NCBI GenBank assembly: GCA_037178625.1
Contig: CM074137.1
Coordinates: 1,612,001 to 1,676,000, forward strand
Length of the DNA stretch: 64,000 bases
Source of the DNA: Skeletonema tropicum
Taxonomy: Eukaryota; Bacillariophyta; Thalassiosirophyceae; Thalassiosirales; Thalassiosiraceae
Reading direction: 5' to 3'
The number at the start of each line of letters is the position of its first letter. Within the stretch, counting starts at the first letter, position 1. A program made the translations under genes and the position numbers. Under the pieces are notes generated by a model. That model was not told the origin of the DNA. It saw only the letters and a list, made by a program, of their open reading frames with translations, and made no database searches. Below, piece by piece: positions 29,458 to 39,804 of the stretch.

Positions 29458-32400
29458 TTACCTAATACAGTCAGCAACCATTCTCGAGACATCAGGATCA
29501 TCACTACGGACCGCAATCTTTAATAGCACACCAGATGCATCCCCTTGTGCAGCCACCTGTGCTCTAGCCAACACATTTGTCCCACCGACAAACACACCAC
29601 TGAGATGAAGCATATGCGGCTTTTTCCCCCCTTCTCCTGGTTTGATATGTCCAGTTCCATCACATGGTTGCATTCCAAGAAAGTCAATCACAGCAGACAC
29701 AGCGTCCTCTTGCTTTTTGAATTGCAAAGCGAATTTCTCAAGGACTTCGTTCGAATTTCCAACCATTTCCCAGGAGGAGCGGAAGTCGGGCACTGACACC
29801 TTGGCCATAAAGTCAGAAGTCGCAATCTCCAACTCCTCAAGAGGATATTCCTCTTCAAAGGGATCACTTTCATCCTCGCCTGACTTAGGATCAACTTGGA
29901 TGACACTGAAGTTTAGAACGCATTCAAAATTGCAGGGAGCCAAAGGAGCATCGGGGATACGACTTATGACGGTGAAGGCATTCACAGTCTCTCCGTACTT
30001 AATGCTCTCAGCAGCTACTTCTCCAGCGACCTCGAAACACTCGCTATCTCCCTCAACCGTCACAGTACAGTTCACAAGGCGTTGATCTTCTAAGGTGTTT
30101 TGGATAGGGAATTGTAAAATGATGTGTTCTGGCAAGACATGCTTGACACAAGTGACAACATATTCGGCTTCCTCTTCTGACAACGCTGTAGGGGGAGATG
30201 ATCTGAACACACGGCCCAATGCAGCCAATTCCGGAATCGCATAGACAGCAGCAGCTGGATCGACAACCTCCTTCTTTTCCTTCTCCTTTCCTGAAACAGC
30301 TGCGGCGAGAGCTGCATCTGCTCCAATATCATCACCATCATCGACTGCAGATTCGGGTTCTTCATACTCTTCAACGATTGGAAGGGTGCTCAATGTAAGT
30401 TGATCAGGGCTATCCATGGCAGCAGGTGCTTTGACATAAGCACGGATAGAACGGTCCAGTCTATCAAAACTCATTGGAAGTCCCTGCAACAGAACAAACG
30501 CAGCCGGGTCACCTGCCTGTGGCACATCCGGCACGGGTTCTTCATCAGGATCGGCATCCTCCGCGGGTGCAATATATGGGAATTCTTCCATTGCGTCCTT
30601 CAACACAGAAACAGCCACAGATGCCCTATCACGAGTTTCATCATCCTCATCATCCAGACTACGTTTCAAGAGTGTCAATATCGAAGACCTCAAACTAGGA
30701 CAACGGGCAGCAAACTTGGACAACGCTCCAACAGCTGCAGCACGAACAGCCGAGTTCTCAAGAATGACACGGTTGTAAATGAAACGAATGTACCTCGCCG
30801 GGGCAGAAGTGCCCGGTCCCAACTCACCCAACAGATGCAAAATTTGTGTGGATAGCATGGTAAATTCGCAATCCTCAATAAATTCACACAGGTGGAGCAA
30901 ACTCCCCTCGGTTGTTTCCGGCACCTGCTTCATGAGTGACACAATCGAATTCACAATGGATCGTTTGAACTCAAATCCACCCTCTTCCCTCAAAAAGTTG
31001 GAAAGGAATCCCACCAACACACGATGCTTGGCCGGATACGTCAAACAAAGACGTTGGATGGATTTGACAATGGTAACCTTGTACTCATCCGGAATCTCCG
31101 ACAAAAAGACAGAAATTTGTTTGAGCAATCGATCCACACTATTCTCACTTCCCGTCTTGAGCAAAGTGGTAATCGCCAAGGTAGCAATACTCCTATTCGC
31201 ATCGGCAATGAGCGCCTCCAAATCTTCATTGCACTTGGAAACAATTCGGGGATGATTCACGGCAACCTGACTGACAGTCTTGATAGCCGCAAACCTCACG
31301 GCAGGTTTGGGACTCGACAAGAATAACTGCAACACATTCACAGCGGGGGACAACTCCTGCGGTTCAATATTGGGAAGTGCACAAATGGACTTGGCAGCCT
31401 CATACACGACCATTTCCGACTTGTGCCGAAGTGACGCCTCCAAAAAGGCATATCCCGCACGGCTAAAGTTGGTCCCACTTTGGAATGATCCGGATTGACG
31501 TCCCTCGGCTACCTCGTCGGTGAGGAGTTTGGCGGTGTACCGGACGAGAAGGACGAGGGCGAGGGGGGAACGGAGGGTGTTGCGTTGGCTGAATTGTGTG
31601 ACTAGTTTTTGCATGCCGAGGCGATCGTGTTTTTTGATTTGGTAGAGGAGTTGCATTGCGTGAAACTAAAGATAGAGGGGGTGGTGATGTAAATGGTAGT
31701 GATGATAACAATGGGGGGAATGAAAGAACGATAATTAACATGAGAAGAATGTGTATTGAAAATGACAAAAATAAAATAATCATTCCAACATCCCCTCCCC
31801 CCAAATTCCAGAGGGGAGCCAACATGGAATAACTCACCTGAACCATCTCATTCGGACTACTAGTCGCCTCCGTAGTTTCACTAATCCACCTCTTCACAAT
31901 CGCCGCACTCTCCTCATTCCTCTCAAACAAATGCGTCGCACTGACCAACGCCGCACTACTAACCTGCCCGGAACTATCCACCACAGCCTGCTTGACATAT
32001 CGCTCAATGGCACCCAGCATGGCCGCATCGACAATTCGTGCCAAAACCCTCAACGCATTGGCACGGTAGAGGTCCACATCACAAGTCATATCCTTGGTAA
32101 GGGAGGAGGTAACAATAATCACATCGTCCGGATTACACGTCTCGGCCACCTCCTTGATAAACAAATACACCATTCGTCTCAACGATGCATCATCACTCAT
32201 GAACAATTTCGTCACACCAAAAAACACCTCCGTCGCCTCGGCACTATTCATATACTGTCCGGTATTCGTCAAATGCAACAATTGGGCAATGACCGTACAA
32301 CACTTCCGGGGACTTTCACGGACCGCCGTGGGATCGTGGAAGCATCGTGCTTCTTGGAGGACTGCGGCCTTTTCGAGATTGGCGTAGGGGGAGTAGTAGT

Positions 32401-32503
32401 CGTTGGGTCCGCCGGCGGTGTCGTCTTCGAGTTTGAATTTGTCGAGGGCGCCTTGGACTTCGGAGAGGAGGTTGTTCATTGTGAGGCCGTCTCCTTCTGC
32501 CAT
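29458..32503 (-). CDS. Coatomer subunit gamma (gamma-COP), two exons
   Basis: Subunit of the COPI coat that buds retrograde vesicles at the Golgi; it binds Arf1 and cargo. Exon 1 is 32503-31838 (222 codons, ATG at 32503) and ends EMVQ at CAG/GTGAGT. Exon 2 is 31665-29458, starting FHAMQLLYQIKKHDRLG after ...TTTAG. The intron (31666-31837, 172 bp) is phase 0 and the join reproduces the family's conserved VQFHALQLLYQIK region. The product is 957 aa. An ARM/HEAT-like solenoid fills the first 600 or so residues (NSAEATEVFFGVTKLF, MRRMVYLFIKE-type). An acidic/Ala linker follows, then the appendage domain from about 690, ending GVFVGGTNVLARAQV. The linker is somewhat long. The gene is single, intact and housekeeping. 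Confidence 0.95.
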
Positions 32504-33140
32504 TTTTGTTGTTTATTTATTTGTTGTGTGTGTCGGTTTTAATTTTTGGGGAGTGGCCCGCTGTTATTTACAGTGTAATGGAGGGGGGGAACTGCGGTAA
32601 TTTTAGTAATGGCAGTGCGTCAATTGACTAAGTACGCTGATAGTTGTTGCTATGTGCTTGATAAAGTGTAGCAATAGAAGCAGCCCCGATTTTTTCACCA
32701 TTGGCGTGGATCTTTGATCTTTGGCTTTTGGTTTTGGTTGTTTTAGATCCGGGTAGAACCGAGAACGGGTAAACGCAAACTGTCAAAGAAAGGGCATTAC
32801 AGCACGTCCACTGACACACTTGCTTGACACAGCCACTTCGCTCAGTCACGCTTACATTTTTCAAAGCGTGATTGGTCCTTTTTGGTCACACTTTTATCTA
32901 CCTATCAGCTTTTATGAAGCAAGACCACAAACCACGCACCGATGCCAATGACCGAGACATGCGTTGATGTAAATGTAAGTGTGAGACGACATCCAATTCA
33001 TACGATTGCTTAGACATGATGTTCTTGCTTGTTCTTCATCGGCTTCATTCTTCGCTAATGTTCTCATAACTTTGATCTTATCAATGGTCTCATAATTTCT
33101 TCGATCTCGCAGCCAGCACAACAACAGCAGTACCATAACA
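32504..33140. promoter_or_regulatory. Divergent intergenic region, gamma-COP / trypsin
   Basis: 637 bp between two divergently transcribed genes, so it must hold both promoters; no specific motif is recognised. TTCGATCTCGCAG at about 33100-33112 looks like a splice acceptor just before the trypsin ATG, so an upstream trypsin exon is possible. Confidence 0.4.
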
Positions 33141-34469
33141 ATGAAGATCCAAACTATTGTCACACAAGCAACAATTGCATCTGCCACAGGCACCATCCGC
33201 GGCAGCAGCAGCAGTGGAAGAATGAGAGAGTCAAATCTCTTCTCAGGAGGAGGAGGAGGAGGAGGAAGTACACGCATCATCGGAGGAGGCACCGCCATCG
33301 AAGATAGATACCCCTACGCTGTATCTCTCTCAGACGACATTGGTCATTTCTGTGGAGGCTCACTCATCGCCAGAGATGTCGTATTGTCAGCCGCCCATTG
33401 TGATAGCGGCGGCGATGGCAATTACAACGCTGTGGTTGGACGTCATGCACATGATGATAATGATGGGCAAGAGCTTGGTGTGAAGAAGGCTTTGCCTCAT
33501 CCGGAGTATGATTGGTTAAATACTGATAATGACTTTCTGCTCATCTTCTTAAATGAGGCCGCTAGTGATGATATCAACATTGTCAAGCTCAATGGTGATG
33601 CGGCCACACCTGATATCGGTGCTGCGGTCACTGTCATGGGATGGGGTGATATCGACCCAACTGATGAAGGTCAAATGCTGGCATCCGAGTTGATGGAGGT
33701 AGAGGTCAACACTATTACCAATGAAGAATGCGAGAGTAGTGATGGAGACTATGGAAGCTACCAGGGTTCCATTACAAGCAACATGTTATGTGCCAAAGAT
33801 GCCGGTGAAGACTCTTGTCAAGGCGATTCAGGAGGACCCTTAATCATCCGGGGCGGAGATGCATCGGAAGATGTGCAAGTAGGAGTTGTGAGCTGGGGTA
33901 TCGGGTGTGCAAGTGAAGATTATCCTGGAGTATACGCAAGGGTTTCTTCTCAATATGAATGGATTCGAGCTGAGGTATGCGCTTGGAGCAACTTTGCCCC
34001 CGAAGAATTTGATTGCAGTAATGCTCCACCACCTGGTACTCCATCTCCGACGCCATCGTCGGGTGGAAACAATAATACTGATGACTGGAATGATGGTAAC
34101 CCAAACAACCTCCCTACAGGTTCTCCGACATTGTCACCTACCCTTTCTCCAACATCGCAGCCTACCCAAGCTGATGATGACTGGAATATTTGGAAGAGCG
34201 ACGATGACGATCACTGGAATGATGACAATATGCCAATCTTTCCAACATTTCAACCTACCCTATCTCCAACATCGCAGCTTGCCCAAGCTGCTGATGATGA
34301 CTGGAATAGTATTTCGAACGATGACGATGATGACTGGAAAGATGACAACATGCCAACTTTTCCAACATATCAGCCCTCTCTATCTCCAACATCGCAGCCT
34401 ACCCAAGCTGATAATGGCTGGAATATTATCAAGAGCGACGATGACTGGAGTGATGACTCAACGCCGTAA
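33141..34469 (+). CDS. Secreted trypsin-like serine protease (S1A) with repetitive Pro/Thr-Asp-Trp tail (442 aa)
   Basis: An S1 chymotrypsin-fold protease. A poly-Gly linker precedes the activation site R45-IIGG. The catalytic triad is complete: H86 (SAAHC), D131 (DNDFLL) and S230 (CQGDSGGP). D224, six residues before the serine, is the S1-pocket aspartate, so cleavage after Lys/Arg is expected. VMGWG and SWGIGC are also in place. After about residue 300 comes a tail of three roughly 40-residue repeats of the type SPTSQPTQADDDWN then DDNMPIFPTFQPTL. The first 20 residues are only mildly hydrophobic, so the signal peptide is weak or part of it lies in an unseen upstream exon. The tail is homologous to sequence at 35290-35420 and 37640-37719. 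Confidence 0.9.
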   Translation: MKIQTIVTQATIASATGTIRGSSSSGRMRESNLFSGGGGGGGSTRIIGGGTAIEDRYPYAVSLSDDIGHFCGGSLIARDVVLSAAHCDSGGDGNYNAVVGRHAHDDNDGQELGVKKALPHPEYDWLNTDNDFLLIFLNEAASDDINIVKLNGDAATPDIGAAVTVMGWGDIDPTDEGQMLASELMEVEVNTITNEECESSDGDYGSYQGSITSNMLCAKDAGEDSCQGDSGGPLIIRGGDASEDVQVGVVSWGIGCASEDYPGVYARVSSQYEWIRAEVCAWSNFAPEEFDCSNAPPPGTPSPTPSSGGNNNTDDWNDGNPNNLPTGSPTLSPTLSPTSQPTQADDDWNIWKSDDDDHWNDDNMPIFPTFQPTLSPTSQLAQAADDDWNSISNDDDDDWKDDNMPTFPTYQPSLSPTSQPTQADNGWNIIKSDDDWSDDSTP

Positions 34470-34754
34470 TGAAGGTAGTTTGTGGAACCAAATGATTTTA
34501 GAATGTAGAATAAATTGATTATAGCTAGATTAGATTTAGATGGAAGATATCTTTTCACAACTCTTTTATACATTGCAATTTTCTGTGAATGTTTGTGAAT
34601 GTCCTTCTATTTCTTATCACCCAATGTTGCACTCCATACCTGCCAAGATACTATGTTTCTCTCGACCAAGAGTAACGTTGTTATCATGGAGCTGGGATTG
34701 GGATGATTGCTCTCTGGAAATGATGCCGACTCTATATGACTATGACTATAATCT
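34470..34754. other. 3' flank of trypsin gene, part of a tandem duplication
   Basis: CACAACTCTTTTATACATTGCAATTTTCTGTGAATGTTT and following sequence match 37950-38110 downstream of the small PS-repeat membrane protein gene. It belongs to the duplicated block described in the findings. Confidence 0.7.
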
Positions 34755-34838
34755 CTATCCATCATGTGATATGTTGTTTGATTGTCGACGAGACGCCATG
34801 GCATGAAAGCGGTCCTTAGACCTGTAAGTGCGAGTGTC
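34755..34838 (-). pseudogene. C-terminal remnant of the small PS-repeat membrane protein gene
   Basis: Minus-strand codons read DTRTYRSKDR then FHAMASRRQSNN then HDG and TAG. They match the last about 35 residues of the intact gene at 38108-39484 (DTRTYKSKDR, FHVMASRRQSNN, MYHDG). The rest of the gene is missing between here and the next plus-strand start. This is a truncated copy left by tandem duplication followed by deletion. Confidence 0.8.
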
Positions 34839-35126
34839 ACAATTGGAGCAAAGGGTAAAGGATAGGTCCGCTGAGATAGGTACATACCTGTAGTACATAG
34901 CGATAAGTACTTAGTGTGGTGTGTGGTGCGAACTTTGAAGTTTGAGTTGAGACTGGCGAAGTTTCGCGGCGTTGAGAAATCAAAAGAACAAGAGCGAGAA
35001 GAATATAACTGCATTTGAAGATAATATATCACGATTGAGAGCGATTTGTTCTCCATCGCCGTCGCCAAGAACATAATTCATTCTCCTACACAGAGCAATA
35101 CTACTTATTGTACAGCTACCATACAG

Positions 35127-35636
35127 ATGAAGAACTCCTTTACCTTCCTCATTGCTATCACCACCATCACCATCTTTGGTGGAGCCGCAGTTGCTAAAAA
35201 CCTTCAAGCTCAAGCCTCCTACATGGCAAGCAGTAACAGCGAAGACATCCCTGTAACTTCTTCTACCCGCAAGCTGCAATCAAGCAGCAAAAACATCACA
35301 TCGCAGTCTACCCAAGCCGATGATGGCTGGAATATTACGGAGAGCGACAATGACTCGAGTGATGATGATGACAATATGCCAATCTCTCCAACATTAACGC
35401 CTACCCTTTATCCAACATTGGGGCCAACGTTGGGGCCTTCCTTTGCAGGGCACATCTTTGGGCCAACGTTTTCGCCAACGTTGGCCCCAACGATGGTGCC
35501 AACGATGGTGCCAACGATGGGGCCAACGGTGGACCCAACGGTGGACCCAACGATGGGGCCAACGAGTTCGCCAACGGTGGACCCAACGATTACGCCTACA
35601 CCCATAGGGGGGTGCGCAGCCTATGATTTTTTTTAA
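35127..35636 (+). pseudogene. Chimeric secreted protein gene, disrupted by a transposon
   Basis: ATG at 35127 opens MKNSFTFLIAITTITIFGGA, a signal peptide almost identical to that of the gene at 39805. One copy of the repeat SEDIPVTSSTRKLQSSS follows. The protein then switches to trypsin-tail sequence (STQADDGWNI, DDDDNMPISPT), then 4-residue repeats of the type PTMV/PTVD encoded by a 12-bp minisatellite (CCAACGATGGTG variants, about 35454-35590). At 35607 the frame enters a DNA transposon and stops after GGCAAYDFF. The displaced 3' part lies at 37584-37719. As it stands it would encode 169 residues with no membrane anchor; whether this is made is unknown. Confidence 0.75.
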
Positions 35637-37581
35637 TCACGAGTTGAGCGCGCCAAGTATTTTTTGTCAAACTTTTTGACCATGGCCAAATTTGGCCATC
35701 GCCAGTTTGGCGTAAGAATTATTACCCTTTGTCAGCTTAATCTCTGTTATTACTTCCTCTCACACTATGAAACTCAACAGGCACATAGACCATACCCCCG
35801 TCTATGTGCCTGTTGAGTTTGGTGGTCTCAAGTGTTCACCCGGTGGAGATTAAGCTGACAAACCATGCCATTTTTCTGACAAATCTCCGATTTCAACGCA
35901 TACATCGTCGCCCCGACGCTATTAATAGACAACTGACATGGTTCATACCAAGAATATTCACATCCGTCAATAGTATAGACCTAGGAGGATGCTCTGATGC
36001 CTCGCTGGTCACTTCAATTGACAGCAACGTCCTCGTCGGCGCCATACCAGCCATGTCACGATGAGCCGAACCGGCTCAAAATCTAGGTGGAGAATCACAG
36101 TATTGGAATGAACAATGAATATAGATCAATCAGCCTTACAATATGCACTCTTTATGGGTAATTGGCGTCGGATGATGGCTTGGTTTGGTGGATCTAATGA
36201 AGTGGGGTCGTGATAATCAATTATATCATGCAAAATTGTGAGACATCAGCTCAGCTTAGAAAGCTCTTCATGGCATAATATGGATGCTGAGTGGCGTACC
36301 ATAACCCAAACAACAGCACCAATCGATGATATTGATCATGTTGGATGTTACAGTCGATCAGTGTCCGATACAATCGACGATAACCGCTCAATCATCTCGC
36401 TCTACTGTTAGGGCGACATATAATTATACAACAAAATCACTGCGCCTTTTTTCGTTTTATGAAAGTGGAGGTCATTCACAGCATTTAAATATAAACAACA
36501 CCTTCCAATATACTATGTCTAGAGCAGGTCATCTTTATATGCTATATTTAACAAAACATGATATGATATGTGTAATCTAAGCCTACCACAGAACATGATT
36601 CTCGACTCAACGCATGGAGCCGTACGATGCCAATGTAGGATAATAAGATGGCTGCAAACCCCATTCAACCATAAAACACCCTTCTATTGGTCACTATCAT
36701 CGATGTTGCGCAGCAGTTGGGGTTAAATGAGTCGTAAAGTGGACGCTATATGCCCAAAACGCTAAAAATCACCTATTTTGATGGCTCAAATTTCACCACA
36801 CATGAGTATATATTAGAAAGAATCAGCAGTCCACAGCAATACCACGGTGCGCAAACGTTGCTACAATATATTTGAAACAATATCATGGTGTTTTGGGGTT
36901 TGCAAATGCTGATTTATTTTAGATATTGCAGAATATTATGCCAAAATTAAGTTGTCGATGGTCGAGACGATCGGCACCGGTGACACAATATAACTCGGCC
37001 TCCTTTGACGAAACTCACCGAAAGAGTGGCCCGAATTCATCTCAATGGTTATTTAAAGGAATATATCCACTGTTTCGGTGCTTAACAGTTTGATACAGGT
37101 GGTGATATTGATTATTCACTATCTGGGCGGAAGTCGAGCGGCTCAAAATGTCTTATTTTTGATATGTGATCGGAAGAAAAACTTGTTGGAGCTGCTGATA
37201 AAAGCACAAAATGGCCAGCCATACCATATAGGATGATATGATGGTCTCTATTGTTGATGGAATTATGTATACTGCTGTGTAGGAGGTCGATACTGTCAAG
37301 TCCGCCATGGTGGGCATGTTGACCTAAAAGAGTGGATGGTGTTTGGCGATATATACTGATTCCTATCGTTTCGCTAACCAGATTTGACTCGACTCAGCTC
37401 CAAATCCATTCCCACGATGGCCAAAAGTGCCCCTATACGGAGGCTGATATCCACACAAGACAAAGATATAACACCACCAAACTTTGAGGATTTCTATTGG
37501 GGGTATAGACGAAGGTATTTGATCAATATTTGATGGAATATAATAGGTTTGAAATTTGAATATCAGGGGTGCGCACCCCCC
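35607..37581. mobile_element. Non-autonomous DNA transposon, 1975 bp, terminal inverted repeats GGGGGGTGCGCA
   Basis: Left end GGGGGGTGCGCAGCCTATGAT; right end, reverse-complemented, GGGGGGTGCGCACCCCTGATA. TA flanks both ends. An imperfect longer direct repeat is also visible (TACACCCAT on the left, TACTACCCAT on the right), so the target duplication is either TA or 9-10 bp. The interior is AT-rich with no frame over about 86 codons and no transposase, so it must have been mobilised in trans. It sits inside a Pro/Thr-repeat reading frame, separating 35127-35606 from 37584-37719. The ends are nearly intact, which suggests a fairly recent insertion. Confidence 0.75.
35728..35862. repeat. Hairpin-forming inverted repeat inside the transposon
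   Basis: A perfect 21-bp inverted repeat, AAACTCAACAGGCACATAGAC and its complement, surrounds a 9-base loop (about 35768-35818). Outside it, TTTGTCAGCTTAATCTC (about 35728) pairs with GAGATTAAGCTGACAAA (about 35846). The whole can fold as a two-tier hairpin of about 135 nt. Confidence 0.8.
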
Positions 37582-37583
37582 TA

Positions 37584-37719
37584 CTACCCATTATCCAACA
37601 TTGGGGCCTTCATTGGGGCCAGCATACGATGGCTAGATGGCTGGAATGATGACAATATGTCAATCTTTCCAACATTTCAGCCTACCTCAACGCGGCAATT
37701 GAGGTACTTTGTACAATAA
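37584..37719 (+). pseudogene. 3' remnant of the chimeric/trypsin-tail gene
   Basis: Beyond the transposon the frame reads PLSNIGAF, then WLDGWNDDNMSIFPTFQPT, then STRQLRYFVQ and TAA (37717-37719). The WNDDNM(S/P)IFPTFQPT string is the trypsin-tail repeat. The following bases TCAACGCGGCAATTGAGGTA align with TCAACGCCGTAATGAAGGTA at the end of the real trypsin gene, so this is a duplicated trypsin 3' end. Confidence 0.75.
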
Positions 37720-38107
37720 GTAGCTCGAACGAAAATTCACAGATGTATTTAGAGCTAAATCAGTCATTCCAAGAAAATCATCAATAGAAAATCCTTCGAA
37801 TATTATCTACTCCCTTAGGTAGCTCTTCAGGTGAATTTAGTAGTTCTTCATGCAACATTGCCCTATTTATTAGTAATGCTGCATACTCCTGATAGACGAA
37901 ACTCTAATCAGTAGCTCTAGACATCTTTTCGATACTATTTTTCTCTACAATCTCTTTTAATACACTGCGGATTTCTGTGAATGTTTACGAATGTTCTCCT
38001 ATTTTCTGCCACTCTACGTACGCTTCCACTGCCAAGATACTTTGTGATTTTCCCTACCAAGAGTATCGTCGAGCTGGGATGATTGTTCTCCGGCAATGAT
38101 GCCGACT
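37720..38107. other. Duplicated convergent spacer
   Basis: No gene seen. From about 37965 it is homologous to 34560-34750. It separates the plus-strand remnant from the minus-strand PS-repeat membrane protein. Confidence 0.55.
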
Positions 38108-39484
38108 CTATCCATCATGATACATTGGGAAAGTGTTGTTTGATTGTCGACGAGACGCCATGACATGAAACGGAGCAAGTCCTGGGCGGTCCTTAGACTT
38201 GTAAGTGCGAGTGTCAATAGTAGTGGAAGGTGGTAAAGGATAAGTGATGGTATGCCCATCATTGTTTCGCCTTTCTGCAGCGGAAGGTGGTAAAGGATAA
38301 GTGATGGTATGCCCACCATTGTCTCGCCCTTCCTCAACATCAGCCATTTTCGCACCACTCTTCTCTCTGTTATGAAGAGTCTCCTCTTTACTCTTGCTTC
38401 TGGCTAGGAATACGAGTCCATTACTGAAAGTTCTTGGTGGTACCTCCTTTCCCTCTTCACATTTGTGTTCATCTTGCTTTTGCTCTTTCACTTCATCGTC
38501 TTCTTTACTTCGTTCTTCATCATTTACATCGTTTTTTCCCTCTTCTTCATTGCCATCATCATCATCATCATTGATCCTTCGTACAATACCTCGTTTAACA
38601 ATCAAAGCACTAATGATTATAAGAACTGTTGATCCTAGCACAGCAAGCTTGACACCACCTTCACTTCTCGATCCAGCTTCTAATATAACCTGGACCTCAA
38701 CCGTAGCTGTAGGCTGACTTGATGGGTGGCTAGACGGATGACTAGTTGTTGGTTGTAAAGAAGGCGAGGTGCTGGGATGAGTTGTTGGCCGAATCGACGG
38801 AGTTGCAGAAGGTTTCAATGTTGGAAACGCCGATGGAGACATGCTTGGTATATTTGTCGGCTGAGTAGAAGGCGAGACAGACGGTTTATAGGATGGAGAT
38901 TCACTTGGACTACTCGTTGGTTGGCTAGATGGGATTGATGAGGGCGTTGTTGTCGGCGTTAATGAAGGTTGATCGCTTGGAGCACTTGTTGGTTGGTCCG
39001 ATGGCGATATAGAAGGTTGCGATGTCGGCGATGCTGAAGGAAAGTCACTTGGGTCACTTGTTGGCTCGCTTGACGGTGTGAGCGAAGGGCGTATTGTTGG
39101 ATGCACTGACGGCGTAAAGGAAGGTGTTGCTGATGGTTTCAATGTCGGATATTCCGAAGGACTTGTCGTAGGCATCCGTGTTGGATGTCTCGTTGGTGGT
39201 TTTGTTGGAAAACGAGTTATCACTGGTTTCCCTTCTATTTGCTCTATTTGAGGTGTTGGTAAACGTGTGATAATTCCCCAGGATCCCGACCTTGATGGAA
39301 CTGCAGTTGGTTTGTTTTTCTCAGCAAGCTCTGAAGCAAAAGTTGACCAATCTATTTGAAGTTCTCTCCCGTCTTCATCTTCGTGTGTGTGTGATGTGTC
39401 GATGTTTCTATCATAACTTCGTGCAGCCGGTAGCGAATGAACGCCGGCGCAAAACAATGTGACAAAAATAGTTTGAAGCCTCAT
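38108..39484 (-). CDS. Small PS-repeat type I membrane protein (458 aa)
   Basis: ATG at 39484. Signal peptide MRLQTIFVTLFCAGVHSLPA, then GRELQ, an R-x-L motif. Residues about 90-265 are PS/PT repeats (PSEYPTLKPSATPSFTPS type), poorer in Ser than the giant paralogues. One helix lies at about 277-298 (LAVLGSTVLIIISALIV). The cytoplasmic tail is acidic and Lys/Glu-rich, and carries a duplicated GHTITYPLPPS element about 20 residues apart. There are no CCW modules and no PDZ-like domain. The layout parallels the giant genes in miniature. A C-terminal remnant lies at 34755-34838. Unknown function; surface or vesicle membrane localisation is inferred from the architecture. Confidence 0.88.
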   Translation of the reverse strand: MRLQTIFVTLFCAGVHSLPAARSYDRNIDTSHTHEDEDGRELQIDWSTFASELAEKNKPTAVPSRSGSWGIITRLPTPQIEQIEGKPVITRFPTKPPTRHPTRMPTTSPSEYPTLKPSATPSFTPSVHPTIRPSLTPSSEPTSDPSDFPSASPTSQPSISPSDQPTSAPSDQPSLTPTTTPSSIPSSQPTSSPSESPSYKPSVSPSTQPTNIPSMSPSAFPTLKPSATPSIRPTTHPSTSPSLQPTTSHPSSHPSSQPTATVEVQVILEAGSRSEGGVKLAVLGSTVLIIISALIVKRGIVRRINDDDDDGNEEEGKNDVNDEERSKEDDEVKEQKQDEHKCEEGKEVPPRTFSNGLVFLARSKSKEETLHNREKSGAKMADVEEGRDNGGHTITYPLPPSAAERRNNDGHTITYPLPPSTTIDTRTYKSKDRPGLAPFHVMASRRQSNNTFPMYHDG

Positions 39485-39804
39485 CTTTCTTTCATACTAT
39501 AATAATGATAATTGAGCAGATTAGGAGCGTAGCTCATAAGTAAGGTGGATTTGTCAGTCGAGAAGCAGGTTTTGATGAGATCGAGTTGTAGCGATAGGTG
39601 GAATAGTGGAGGGAAGTTTGAGCTGAGCGAAATTAGTGGAGGGAAGTTTTAGGCACGAGAAAATCAAGAACAAAAGAAGAAAATCACCTGGGTTCGGGGT
39701 TAGAGATTGGGCGATACCTCAAACATTCCACATGCGTGCCAATCACCACCATTTTCCTCTCACAGATACATTACAACATATAATATTAATATATAGACAC
39801 CAAG
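39485..39804. promoter_or_regulatory. Divergent promoter region between two secreted membrane protein genes
   Basis: 320 bp between divergent start codons. GGGAAGTTT..GAGCTGAGCGAA..TTAG..AAATCAAGAACAAAAGAAG around 39610-39685 resembles 34925-34995 in front of the chimeric gene, so the promoter was duplicated together with the coding start. Confidence 0.5.

Noticed and set aside
29545..31498. Several plus-strand frames of 70-158 codons within the gamma-COP locus
   Set aside because: All lie opposite conserved gamma-COP coding sequence and show no features of their own.
32912..33298. Minus-strand 128-codon frame with a Leu-rich stretch overlapping the trypsin start
   Set aside because: The Pro and Leu runs are the complement of the trypsin's poly-Gly and Ser/Gly codons; nothing else supports it.
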